Shown: positions 1 through 9,862 of the stretch, one piece after another
Numbering within the stretch: the first letter of the stretch is position 1
Layout: the number at the start of each line of letters is the position of its first letter
Assembly (NCBI RefSeq): GCF_001949145.1
Contig: NW_019091432.1
Coordinates: 1,007,597-1,057,662, forward strand
Direction of reading: 5' to 3'
Origin: Acanthaster planci
Taxonomy: Eukaryota; Echinodermata; Asteroidea; Valvatida; Acanthasteridae
Length of the DNA: 50,066 nucleotides
Notes under the pieces: model-generated
Told to the model about the DNA's origin: nothing
Database searches by the model: none
Seen by the model: only the letters and a program-made list of their open reading frames with translations
Made by a program: the position numbers and the translations under genes

Positions 1-40
1 ACATCCTGACCTTCATGACCTTGCGGACCGACTCGATGGA
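1..40 (-). CDS. Possible partial internal exon of an unidentified gene at the left edge
   Basis: On the minus strand a pyrimidine-containing stretch ending in ctacag at 41-46 is followed by an open frame reading SIESVRKVMKVRM to the window edge. One other frame has a stop. The piece is basic and helix-like but too short to recognise. If real, it belongs to a gene downstream of SNU13 on the same strand. It could equally be chance. Confidence 0.25.
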
Positions 41-2514
41 CTGTAGACAACAGCTCAAAGCAACAGTGCATGCAAGACAAGATGTTGATCGGTAGCACTT
101 CACTCACATCACTGACAGTATTGATAGAACTAGCTAACGATTGTTTGTGACTGAAAATGTGCGCTGAAACTATAGGCATCCATGGAAGAATAAGAAGGTA
201 GGCCTACTACTAGTAACCCCTGGTAACTCAAATTTTTCACGGAGGTTCGAAAAGACGCTCAAATCACTAGCCCTAATTACGTTAGGCCCTATCTGGTTAT
301 ACCGAAAGTTAACGCTTTCCTTAAAAATCTTACCTTGGCTTGCTTGCTTCTGGTTCGGTTAATCTCCCGTCAATTCCCGATGCGACTCGCATCCACATTT
401 CTGGAGCTCTCAGCAGTGTACCGGTCAGCAACTTCACCAGAGACACTGGCGATAATTTATTACTTGTCCTGAAAATATTCTCCCACATACAAATTCGTCA
501 ACCTGTCGTTGCATCGGGACGTTGCATCGTACTACATTGTATTACGTGCGTCCAGCGCAGCACAAGCACAGGGTGCGAACAATATGGATTGTTCTATTTT
601 AGTGGGGTGAGTATGATGTTGTAGCAATAAAAAAAAAATGTTTTCATCTGTTAAATTATCTGAAAAAAGAAAATATAGAAACCATTCTAATTTATATTAA
701 AGTTTAACGTCAAGAAATTTATTTGGACATACCTAAATAAATGGTTTTCTTTGCTCGTAAATAGTTAGATTTCTGAAATGCTACTCAAAAAAAATAGACG
801 AAGCCATCTCCACCCCAACGACAGGTGGCGCACATTATTTGGTTTTAGGCTTCGTCGCTACGCACGTGTGTATGTTTACAGCGCTGGCGTTTACGCACGT
901 GTGTATGTTTGCAGCACTGGCGTTTACATTGATCAATTACTTTAATACCTTTCTTTCATCAAATCAGATGCATGTACCGCTAAAAATGCGTTCTCGTTGG
1001 CTTTTCATGGAACTGGGATTTTTGACCCAACCTACAACAACATAGATTCGAGAAGGTGCAAAATATCCCATTTTCAGTGGTGGACTCAAGGAAAAATGCC
1101 CTGTTCGGTTGCGGTCGCGGCTTTTCTCTGGCGAACGTGCCGCGAACCCAGTTCTCAAGCTCTGATGTAAGGCCACCTTTAGACAATCATACATCCATAA
1201 ACCTAGACTTCTCCAACACAGATCCTGATCCATGGAGCGCTTTGTGAAACACGTACTCAGAAAACAAAGCTTGGAATTGATTTTGCATCAGTTTGAGTAT
1301 TGAGGAGGAAAATAAAGCCTTCACAACCCGACTTTGACCCAGGGGTCCTTGGAACCGCCTTTGGGGTACGGTTCCGTCTCTGAATGAGCCCCCTTTTCCT
1401 CCCAATGAAGTCCCAGTATTTAACTTCGAATATACTGAAATAAAAACAGACAGGAAATACTTTGCCGAGAAACCAAGGCTCACAAATACCGTTAAATGGG
1501 TAAGTGTGTGGGGGGGGTGGCACTTTGGTGCTATTGAGTTGGTGGGCCTTACTTCAGCTACATGATAGCATCACTGCTCAACTAAATAGTGAGCAGGGAA
1601 CGCACCATGGGACAGGTTATAGAATGGTTTGATTTAACATACAGAGTAGGTCATTTTGTAACCCTGCTCTTTCCTACAGATGCAAAGATTATTGATGAAG
1701 ACCACATTTCTTTCACATGAATTTGGATTTGGGGGCAAGGAAGAACATAAAACCATCAATAAAAAAAGCATTAAAGAGGACACGCGTTACATTTCTGTAC
1801 AAACCTGGCCATATATTAAACATGAAAATTAACACATCTTATCAAAGTTTTCAAATAGCTCATGATTCCCAGTGGTGGACTTTTAGATCAGTTCATTTGT
1901 GTCCACAGTTTGATTAAATAGGGTCCTTTTAACTGGCCTTACTGTGCAAAACATTGAAAATCATTCAGTGGATAGATCAGTATCCAACACTTCCTTAAGT
2001 GAAATAGAATTGGGAGTTACCCTGCAGGAGCTTGAAAATTAGGGTTGGAATAAATGTTAAAAAGACACAATCACTACAGTTGGGTTTGTCTTTACTGTAT
2101 ACAATAAAAGCCATTTTGGGGAAAATATCAGCTTTCAGCGTTTAACATTGGGAGTTTTTAAGCCTCACTCTGGGTATTGAGGAAACTTTTTCTTAATCTA
2201 TCAGTCTGGTAGTACCAGGAACCAACACTGTACATTGTGCATGGAAAATTCTTTCCACTTTAAATAAATTGGATACAAAGACTATGACTTGATGGTACGA
2301 TATCCACAAATATCCTTCACAACCAGTTGTTGGATTTTGGAATATTTGAGGTGTAACTTCAGTGAATGTCACCAGGTAGTGACCAGAAATAAACACCCCC
2401 GCCCCTCAGAACCCCTAAAATAAACCAAAAAAGTGACAGTGGTCTGTATTTCTGATGATGAACATTGTAGTCAAGTTTGGGAAAATGGCACAAGCAAACT
2501 GCAGTCCCAGCCCC
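41..2514. other. Gene-free stretch downstream of SNU13
   Basis: No convincing exon is visible; open frames are short and match no family I know. It holds a 33-bp tandem duplication at 859-924 and A/T runs, and must contain the SNU13 3' UTR near its right end. I could not find a clear AATAAA on the minus strand; a weak AGTAAA variant lies near 2090-2095. Confidence 0.5.
859..924. repeat. 33-bp tandem duplication
   Basis: Two adjacent 33-bp units start at 859 and 892 with TACGCACGTGTGTATGTTT and differ at only two positions in the second half (tacagcg versus tgcagca). No function is evident. Confidence 0.85.
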
Positions 2515-2639
2515 TTACAGAAGCAGTCTCTCAATGTTTTGACGGATCGTTTGGATTTGAGATTTCAGCTGAGAGCCCTCATTGGTGGTGACAGAACAGG
2601 AAATAACGGGGCGCGAGACACCGCAGGCACGACCCAATG
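2515..2639 (-). CDS. SNU13: SNU13 exon 4 (last coding exon)
   Basis: The exon follows acceptor ttttgcag and completes an alanine codon with CA. It then reads [20 protein letters not shown] and runs through QNIERLLL to TAA at 2515-2517. This is the family's C-terminal strand and helix; human ends QSIERLLV. Confidence 0.95.
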
Positions 2640-5600
2640 CTGCAAAATACAACAGTTAATCACGAGGGATAACTGCAAAGATAAAAGTTGGGCTGCAAAA
2701 AGAAATAAGTGCATGGCAATCTCAAAATTAGCATGGAAAGGATAAGCTAATCAGTCTAGAGTATTACCACATATGGGCATAGTGACCTTTCCTACACTGA
2801 TGGGAGTAATTTTTGTCAAAATTTTATATTGAATATCTCAAGTTGGCAACGACGAATTTTACATCCCACCGGCACAAACATGTTTTTAGAACTTCTAATT
2901 TATGCCTGTAGTCAGGTTTTTTGCACAGCCAGTCAAATTTTTGTAATTGATATCTGTCGTTAGTGGTTTTTGCTCCAGATGCTGCAACATGTTAGAAAAG
3001 CACCCTGTAACATGGTAACACCCGTGCAATCCGTTGCAGGCTGCTAGAACAAGCCTTGTGATTGGTCATATTGTGCAAGATTGTAACGTAATAGGCTGTC
3101 CAAATATGGCAATACTCCAGACTGCTAATACAACTATGCACTATCTTCAGAATGTTACACAAATGATGCCCGTGGGACTTTATCAGCAAAATGTGTAGAA
3201 ACATATAATGGTAGTTCTTATTATTTTCAACACCAGTATGTCGGCATAAAACAACTCACGACCATTCTCAGTATCACAGAGAGTTACTTTAGAACTATGA
3301 TTCTACTTCTGAATCCAATGACATCCAACAAATATAAAAGTGTGAAACCTGCCGAACCTGATAGAATCCAGCAGTTAGATAAAAGGCCTTTTGTTCACAA
3401 CTCACACCAACAAAATCCAACAGAAAAAGTCCACTGTTGGTTATTGCTGGATTCAGTGTGGTTAGGGATAATCATAGGTCAACTATCGGCAAGTTTGAGA
3501 GCAGACCCTTTGTCAACCACTAGTTAATCTTCCCTGGTAATTTGCACACAAAAGATATCCTGGCTACCGGGCAAAATTGAACAGAGGTTCATTTTTCATC
3601 CAAAGTGGTCCTAATTTTCACTGAATCTAGACGAGTTGGAATCTGCCATCTGCGCTGGGTCAACAGAGAACCAGTACTGTGAGGTTTTAGGAACACGTGA
3701 GTACAAGTCAACTATGTCACCAGATTATCACTGTAAACCCTAACTATCTAGAGTGTGAAAACTTATATTGAGTTTGAAGACTTGAGAGCAGACGGTTAAA
3801 CTTCACCAAGCTTAATCCAAGGATCTAACTTGGTCTGTTCATTTCATGCATCAGTACGTATGCAGCAAGCTTTCAGGGTAAAATTTTAGATGTGCCAAGT
3901 TGTAAACTCACCTTGTTTTGATCTGACAAAGACGTAAGGGACATTCTTGTCCTCACAGAGCAGCGGGAGATGAAGGAGAATCTCAAGAGGTTCCGTATCT
4001 GCAGCTAAGACGACAAACTCAGCAATGCCACGATTCAGGGTCTTGGTGGCTGCAAGAGGAACATGGCAGATCAACCTGATTACTGACAGAAAATCTTCTT
4101 GTATTTTCTACACTTACTCAAATTGAATAATTACACACTGTCTTTACGATCTCCATCTGCATCAATAACATTTACATGTATGTATAGCACTACTTCCCGC
4201 CATCAACAGGATATTTGACAATTGATGGGATCTACATGTAGGCTGATTTAACACATACAAGAGAATCTCTCTGATGGGGAAAAAGAGGAAAGGAGGGAAA
4301 CTGCTTTTTATTATGAAGTCTGAAATACAATTATTGGAACAACCTACCTGACAGACACTAAGAATCCAGCAGGAAAGTGCTTTGAAAACTACTCTGCTAC
4401 TGGCTGCTTGCACAACTTCATCTTTTTGCACCAACGGTGTGAAACTGCAACTTCATGCATTTCAGAAGTAATTTCTTTCAACTACCTGAGGCTTTCTAAG
4501 TTCCTCTTGCATAAAGTTCAACCGGTGACTACAGATGGTGCCCTTCAACACTGCCACTTGTGGCTTGTATATCCCCACAGTGTAAGTAAAGCTGTTACGA
4601 GTAGCAAACAACGCATTCCCACTTGAACTGGGAAAAGGTGGATCTTGATCCAGCATTTTGGTGTGATCGTTATCTTACCGCAACGAAACCGCAAGTCGCG
4701 TTCCCACTAGCGCTTGATCCACCTTTTTGGACGGATATGTCGAGCCCTAAAGGTCACTGAGTTCGGTATTGCGCATGTGCTAGCTTGCTAAGCGCTCAGT
4801 GACAGTATTGCGTGCTGGGGCGGCATGCATGTGACCCAGCGGTGTTTTGGGTGCGGAGTTCTACTGACGTGACGACCTTGAATCGGACCGAATGTTCAGC
4901 CTAGTACGTTGTCTCTTCAAACTTTGCTTCCGTTTTTGATACTCTGTCACACGCTGCGGGCTATACGCTAACATGGAATTAGTTTTTGACGGAAAGCAAG
5001 TGAAACTACACAAAAAATGAAAAAGGTTAAGAAACGGACGAATGCGCAATGAAAACTGTGAAAGGGCAAGGTACACATCGCATGCATGCATTGTGCATGC
5101 GTGGTGACACATTTCGCTAGCCGGTAGTTCAGCAGTTGTTTATTGTGCATGCTGTGCATGTTAAAAATTTCACATGAGCTACATGCCAAAAAATGTATTA
5201 CTATGTTCATCAGACCGCAAAAGTTTCGCACCACTTGTGCACGGATGGATGCTGACAGGTCAAATTGCCGGATCAGATCCACCTTTTGCGTTCCCATCTG
5301 ATCATGATCCACCAATTGCAGGATCTGATCCACCAATTGGGAGATTTGTATCCTGCTCCAGAGGAGGATCAAGAAAGGTGGACCTGATCCTGATCCACCT
5401 TGTAACGGTCAGCGTTCCCACTACACACAATTGCCGGATCTGATCCACCAACTGGGGGATCTGTATCCTGCTCCAGAGGAGGATCAAGAAAGGTGAATCT
5501 GATCCTGATCCACCTTGTAACGGTTAGCGTTCCCACTACACACAATTGCTGGATCTGATCCACCAATTTGGGGATCTGATCCGGCAATTTGGCAAAAGGT

Positions 5601-8484
5601 GGATCAGATCCCGCAATTGGTGGATCAAGTGGGAACGGGCTGTAATAAGATCTTCTCACTGCCTCCACATGAAACCAGTGGCCAATCAAGTAAACAAAAG
5701 AGGGTAACCCTAATGGTGGCTGGATAAGTTAAATAAACATTTCTCTGACCTTCATTAGCCCCTTTCCTGAGCTGGTGGTAGTTGGCTGCTTGCTGCACTA
5801 AGTCCAGAATGCTGGCACACAGCTGAGGGTCAGCCAGTGGGTAAGCTTTGGGGTTGACATTATCTGCAGGGGCAGCCTGAACAACAACAAAAAAATACAG
5901 GCAGTGTTAAGCAATAAATTCACTCTCCAGTTCAAGTTAAACCTCACCCCCTTTCCAGGGGTCTTGAGACACCCGGGGATCCAACAGAATTTCACAACAG
6001 CTACGTATGATTTCACAATAGTCAAGTTGAAATGATTGTCGACTTCAACTAAAAAAGAATCAGTCTCTTTTTAAATGTTACATCACAGGGTTCCAGCTAG
6101 AAAACTTCAATTAATAGCCTAAGTTGTCGCCAAATGTTTGCTTTTTATAGCCATCCTACAAATTTACGAGCCAACATCATGTCTTTTTGTAGCCAATTCG
6201 TTTGACAATAAAGATAAAACAAATAACACATTATACACTCTGATTCTTTTCTGTTTGTGGACTGCTTTTCAAATGGATTAATTATTATAAACAGACTAAC
6301 ATTTAAAAATAACTACATCCTGTACGTCTCATCTTTCAAATGTTTGTTGGAATTTATTTCCATACGTCTCATATTTCACACATTTTGCTTTAAGTTATTT
6401 CCAACTTAATACATGTCCAGAATACATACACATACGAATGATTCAGATACCAAGAATACAAACTTTTTTACCAGACCACAGTTTGAATGCACGATGGAAA
6501 TCAAACACACTTCTTGGAGGACCTGCAGCAGCAACCCTCATCAAGGCATCCAGTTTGTTAGGTTTGACGTTGCACCATTTTACACAAAATTCTGAGGAGA
6601 TTTAGCGTACTTATTCATATTCAAGGCCTGGGAAGTAAAATGTAATTTGTACATTGTGGAGCCCACACATACTGTACCTGTTCACCGGCCTATATTCAAC
6701 CAGACTCGGACCGTGACCAATTTTTTTTTTAGCTTGCCCGATCAGACAGGCCATGCAGTAAATTTGCTTGCCTTTAATTGGATCAACACTTGCCCAAGGT
6801 TTCTCGAAATCCGTGATTATTGTGCCGGGACACGTTAAAACACGCCGTAAAAATTGAGATCGTCAGCCTGCTTTTCAGCTATTAATTCTCCGCTCACGCT
6901 CAAGCGAACACGGTGAAAGAAGGCAGACCCTGGCTCTTGTATATATGGTAATTGGTCTTTGCGTGTAGCCCAGAAATGAAAAGACCGAATTTGCATCATA
7001 ATCACCAGCTTCACAATAGTCCCCACTTAGAAAAGAGGCAACAGGAATGTGGAAGCTTGAGTAGAGCCGCATGCCACCCAACAATCAGCCTTTTCACTGT
7101 GTAATTCAAAGCGTGCAGAGCATGCTGGGCCAAAAACCGAGAATTTGCAGTTTGGCAGGTGGCCTTCGTGGCCAAGCGAAGCTGGAATTCTTGGAGTCGG
7201 CTTTCGGAAAGAAATTCCCACCGAGAAGGGGTTAAATAAAATAAACTGTGTAAATGCCTTTTGACTCAAACATGACAGTTTAAAACATGCAAAGACCAAC
7301 CAACAAAACTTGTACATGAACATGGCCCTGACATCACGTAAAATCGATTACACATGTGTAGGCCCTACTTCAGTACATAAAATATATATGGGCACATGCA
7401 ATCCAAACTAGGCAAAATTAAGCGTTGGGTCTTTGGCAACTTCTCAAATACCGGTGACTCTAAACATGCTGAAAGTTATTTTGATTTGACATGTTTGGAT
7501 GGATCGCAATTGTAGTCAACCATTTGGTTGTGGCTCATCTTCGCAAGTACACATGTGAACTGCATGACTCTTGGACGTTGGTTTTGGCCCGTTTTTTTTT
7601 CTTGTACAAAGTACGAAGATATGTAAGCTACCACACACAGAACTCTTGGGGGAAATGGAGCAGCATTTCTATGGGTACATAACTAGAATAGAATCCCTGT
7701 ACTCTGGTACTTGTCGGGTTAAACATCATGTGGAACCTATCGCAAAGCAGGCTCATTTTCTGTGGGGTTCTTGGGAGCGGAGCTCGCACCCCAAAGTTCT
7801 GGGGGTACACTGACGGGACAAATAGGAAATGGGGCGAAGTGGGGATGGAATGAAGAGGAAATGGGCGTCACGATGGTAAGGGGGTTGTATGCTTGGGACC
7901 CCCATTTTTGTGACATTTCAATCTTGCAAAACTGGTTAAGTCTAAACTAAACTGCTCACTGCCATGACTGCCAGCCCATGCGTGGGTAAAAAGGAAGTAG
8001 CCGTCGCATCTGAACTCCTGGTGCTGTATTTGCATTATGTAAGGTCACGGTTTAGGGGTCACAAACTTGACGCCATGATGATTCGAGCTGTCAACGTCAA
8101 TGTGCTTGAACTTATGAAGTTCAAAAATTAGCTGCAAACTTCTCAAAAAGGAAGGAGGTAAGATTACGTAGTGAAGGACTGAATAAGAAGCGGAGAGCGT
8201 ATGGCGTCCATTGAGCAACTCCAATCGTGAAAATGCGGATCTTAATGAACCCGGATCTAAATGAAACTTTCTTTTCATTTGGTATCTAGAAAAGCGGATC
8301 GAGGAGATTTTTCGGTCGAATCAATCATTGGATGTGTCGAAGTCGACTGGCAGGCGAGTCCAACTCGGCCAATGAAAAAGTTTTCACAAAAAAAATGAAG
8401 CTTTGCCAAAGTTTACTTTATGCATGAAAATGTTGCCATTAAAAATCTCCATCGATTCACTTTGGCAAATTTTCTGCTTACCAT
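2515..8484 (-). CDS. SNU13: SNU13/NHP2L1 (15.5K) gene, four coding exons
   Basis: L7Ae-family kink-turn RNA-binding protein. In eukaryotes it binds the U4 snRNA 5' stem-loop in the spliceosomal tri-snRNP and box C/D snoRNAs in nucleolar snoRNPs. Joining 8482-8484, 5750-5876, 3912-4049 and 2515-2639 gives a continuous 130-aa protein (human 128 aa). Seen directly: AYPLAD near residue 12, the RNA-binding block [13 protein letters not shown] around 39-51, [20 protein letters not shown] around 69-87, and [11 protein letters not shown] from 90. Splice phases agree at every junction (0, 1, 1). The near-identical family sequence makes the identity secure; only the one-codon first exon is inferred. 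The gene lies head to head with DMC1, about 1.3 kb between start codons. Confidence 0.95.
2640..3911 (-). other. SNU13: SNU13 intron 3
   Basis: A 1,272-bp GT-AG, phase 1 intron. I see no box C/D or H/ACA snoRNA on the transcribed strand. A weak inverted GAATCCAGCA pair lies at about 3363-3463. Confidence 0.8.
3912..4049 (-). CDS. SNU13: SNU13 exon 3
   Basis: A 138-bp exon between acceptor cttgcag and donor gtgagt. It encodes [20 protein letters not shown] through YVFVRSKQ, the core of the L7Ae fold, including the residues that contact the kink-turn. Phase 1 on both sides. Confidence 0.96.
4608..5643. mobile_element. GATC-rich repeat element with terminal inverted repeats in SNU13 intron 2
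   Basis: The left end ACAACGCATTCCCACTTGA (4608-4626) matches the reverse complement of the right end (5625-5643) at 16 of 19 positions. The interior repeats the end motif GTTCCCAC...GATCCACC at about 4700, 5290, 5412 and 5527. It also carries many GGATC(A/T)GATCC palindromes and a 115-bp tandem repeat. No transposase frame and no clear target-site duplication are visible. A non-autonomous DNA transposon, possibly hAT-like, is the best guess. Confidence 0.6.
5321..5580. repeat. 115-bp tandem repeat, about 2.3 copies
   Basis: Units begin with GGATCTGATCCACCAA at 5321, 5436 and 5551. Each full unit carries CTGCTCCAGAGGAGGATCAA and then CAGCGTTCCCACTACACACA or a one-base variant. The third copy is truncated and runs into the right end of the surrounding element. 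Confidence 0.9.
5750..5876 (-). CDS. SNU13: SNU13 exon 2
   Basis: A 127-bp exon from acceptor gttgttcag to donor gtcaga. It encodes [16 protein letters not shown] and then [18 protein letters not shown], ending with the G of a split alanine codon. It starts in phase 0 with no methionine, so the initiator must come from an upstream exon. Confidence 0.93.
5877..8481 (-). other. SNU13: SNU13 intron 1
   Basis: A 2,605-bp phase 0 intron, inferred from the donor gtaagc beside the ATG and the acceptor of exon 2. I see no other gene inside; the open frames are short. Confidence 0.6.
8482..8484 (-). CDS. SNU13: SNU13 exon 1: start codon only
   Basis: The minus strand reads gtgcgATG followed at once by the donor gtaagcag. 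The ATG would be the only codon of the exon. It joins in phase 0 to exon 2 to give [11 protein letters not shown], comparable to MTEADVNPK in human. G at -3 is a good start context. This is inferred from splice-site fit, not from transcript data. Confidence 0.6.
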
Positions 8485-9808
8485 CGCACTTTTCCGAAAC
8501 AGCAATTGAACACAATTTTGCCATAGACTCCAGCCATGTTGGCCGCCGGCATTTTAAATCTCGTTATTTTCCCGTCACGCAGGAAAATTACATCATTATC
8601 ACGTGACCTAATAAAAATGACATCATTGCCACTTGAACTAGCGACATAAGCAGAAGCTGGTGACGTCGCTAGATTGTCCCCGACCTGCTTAATGGGGCTA
8701 ACCTGTTTGTTTACAGACATGACAGACGTGAAATTGGCTCCTTGGAAAAAGTAGAAATGTTGCAAATTTTAGTTACAACATTTTTCACCCGATTTTGCAC
8801 CCTTTATAGTTACTCCCTCCGTAACGTAGTACGGTCAGGGAGTTCACCTGGGCTAGCAAAGGCCCACGTTACGCAGCTTACCATGGCTTGCTATATCTAT
8901 AGCAATAGCCCTCGGCCTACGCAGAAAACACAAACTTTGCCCCGATTTCAACTATCGTAAAATTACGTTTTCATGACTATCAATTGGAAACTCTTCACCC
9001 AACACAAATCGACACTTAGTAAAAATATCAATTCTTACCATGCTACAACAAATTTATTGGAAATGTTGATAAAAGCGAAGAAAAATCTAATCCTCTCTGC
9101 GATGAGCTTCACTGAGGATAAGACACGTGCGATTTGCATGAAAAACGAACGCTTTGAAGCATAGTATGGTGTCCAGTAACACTAGTTCATTTTAAACGTA
9201 AGTGCACTCGAACGTTGGAACCAGACTACGTATACCAGCATGCATTGCTCAAAGTTTTGTGGCCGCTTTCTAATTCTGTCGGCAAAATATATGGCATGTA
9301 TGATAAATGCTCAACCATTGAAAATTCTCGCCGCTACAAGCACAATAATCTTTTACACTCCATCATCTATTCGGAAAACAATTCATTAATTTCAATCAAA
9401 AAGACTATTTTGCCTGTACTGTGGAGATTTGTTGATTCAAGAGGTCAAAAGTGTAATGACCTTGTAAAAAGGCGCGAATAGGCCTAAGCAAAAACTGTAC
9501 AAAAAAGTGCACAGGTCAATGCTCCTGCCTACCCAATGATACGACACGTCAGGAGTCAAGTGTCTACTTGATTTGTTTGAAGAAAAACTATAGCCCCTAG
9601 GCCTAGTCAGACCATATTTTCTGCTCGTATGCCTATCACTATCAGTTGGTATTCTGAAACTCGAAAAAAAGATTTGAAGAAAATCGCCTCCTCCACAGGC
9701 TCCAGATCAGTTGATTTAAACTTCAACTCAAGCATGTTAAGCTGTTAAGTTCAAGTCGACGTGTTCCAAATTTGGGTGGACAACTAACATTAGACATCAC
9801 TGGCAACA
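8485..9808. promoter_or_regulatory. Shared head-to-head promoter region of SNU13 and DMC1
   Basis: About 1.3 kb separates the two divergent start codons. Near the SNU13 end lie a GCCGCCGGC stretch (8542-8550), a TCACGTGA E-box-like palindrome (about 8598) and TGACGTC (about 8660). The part at 8546-8685 is a dispersed repeat also found at 45069. No TATA box stands out for either gene. Confidence 0.4.
8546..8685 (-). repeat. Dispersed repeat, copy 1 (SNU13 promoter side)
   Basis: Read on the minus strand it runs GGTCGGGGACA...GCTAGTTCAAG...TCATTTTTAT...CACGTGATAATGAT...GGGAAAATAA...ATGCCGG. The same words occur in the same order on the plus strand at 45069-45194. Its end lies about 60 bp upstream of the SNU13 start codon. 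Confidence 0.75.
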
Positions 9809-9862
9809 ATGCTGCAGGATCAGGTGGTGGAAGAGAACATAGACGATGAGTTGGATGATGAA
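9809..9862 (+). CDS. DMC1: DMC1 exon 1 (start)
   Basis: ATG in context acaatATG-like sequence begins [18 protein letters not shown], the acidic DMC1 N-terminus (human begins MKEDQVVAEE). Donor gtaagt; 18 codons, phase 0. Confidence 0.92.

Noticed and set aside
2450-2580. Box C/D snoRNA suggested by TGATGA and CTGA
   Set aside because: It would be on the strand opposite the SNU13 transcript and overlap its last coding exon; spacing and terminal stem are not convincing.
5174-5689. Frames with repeated [10 protein letters not shown]-type peptides
   Set aside because: They are translations of the GATC-rich tandem repeat in SNU13 intron 2 and occur on both strands.
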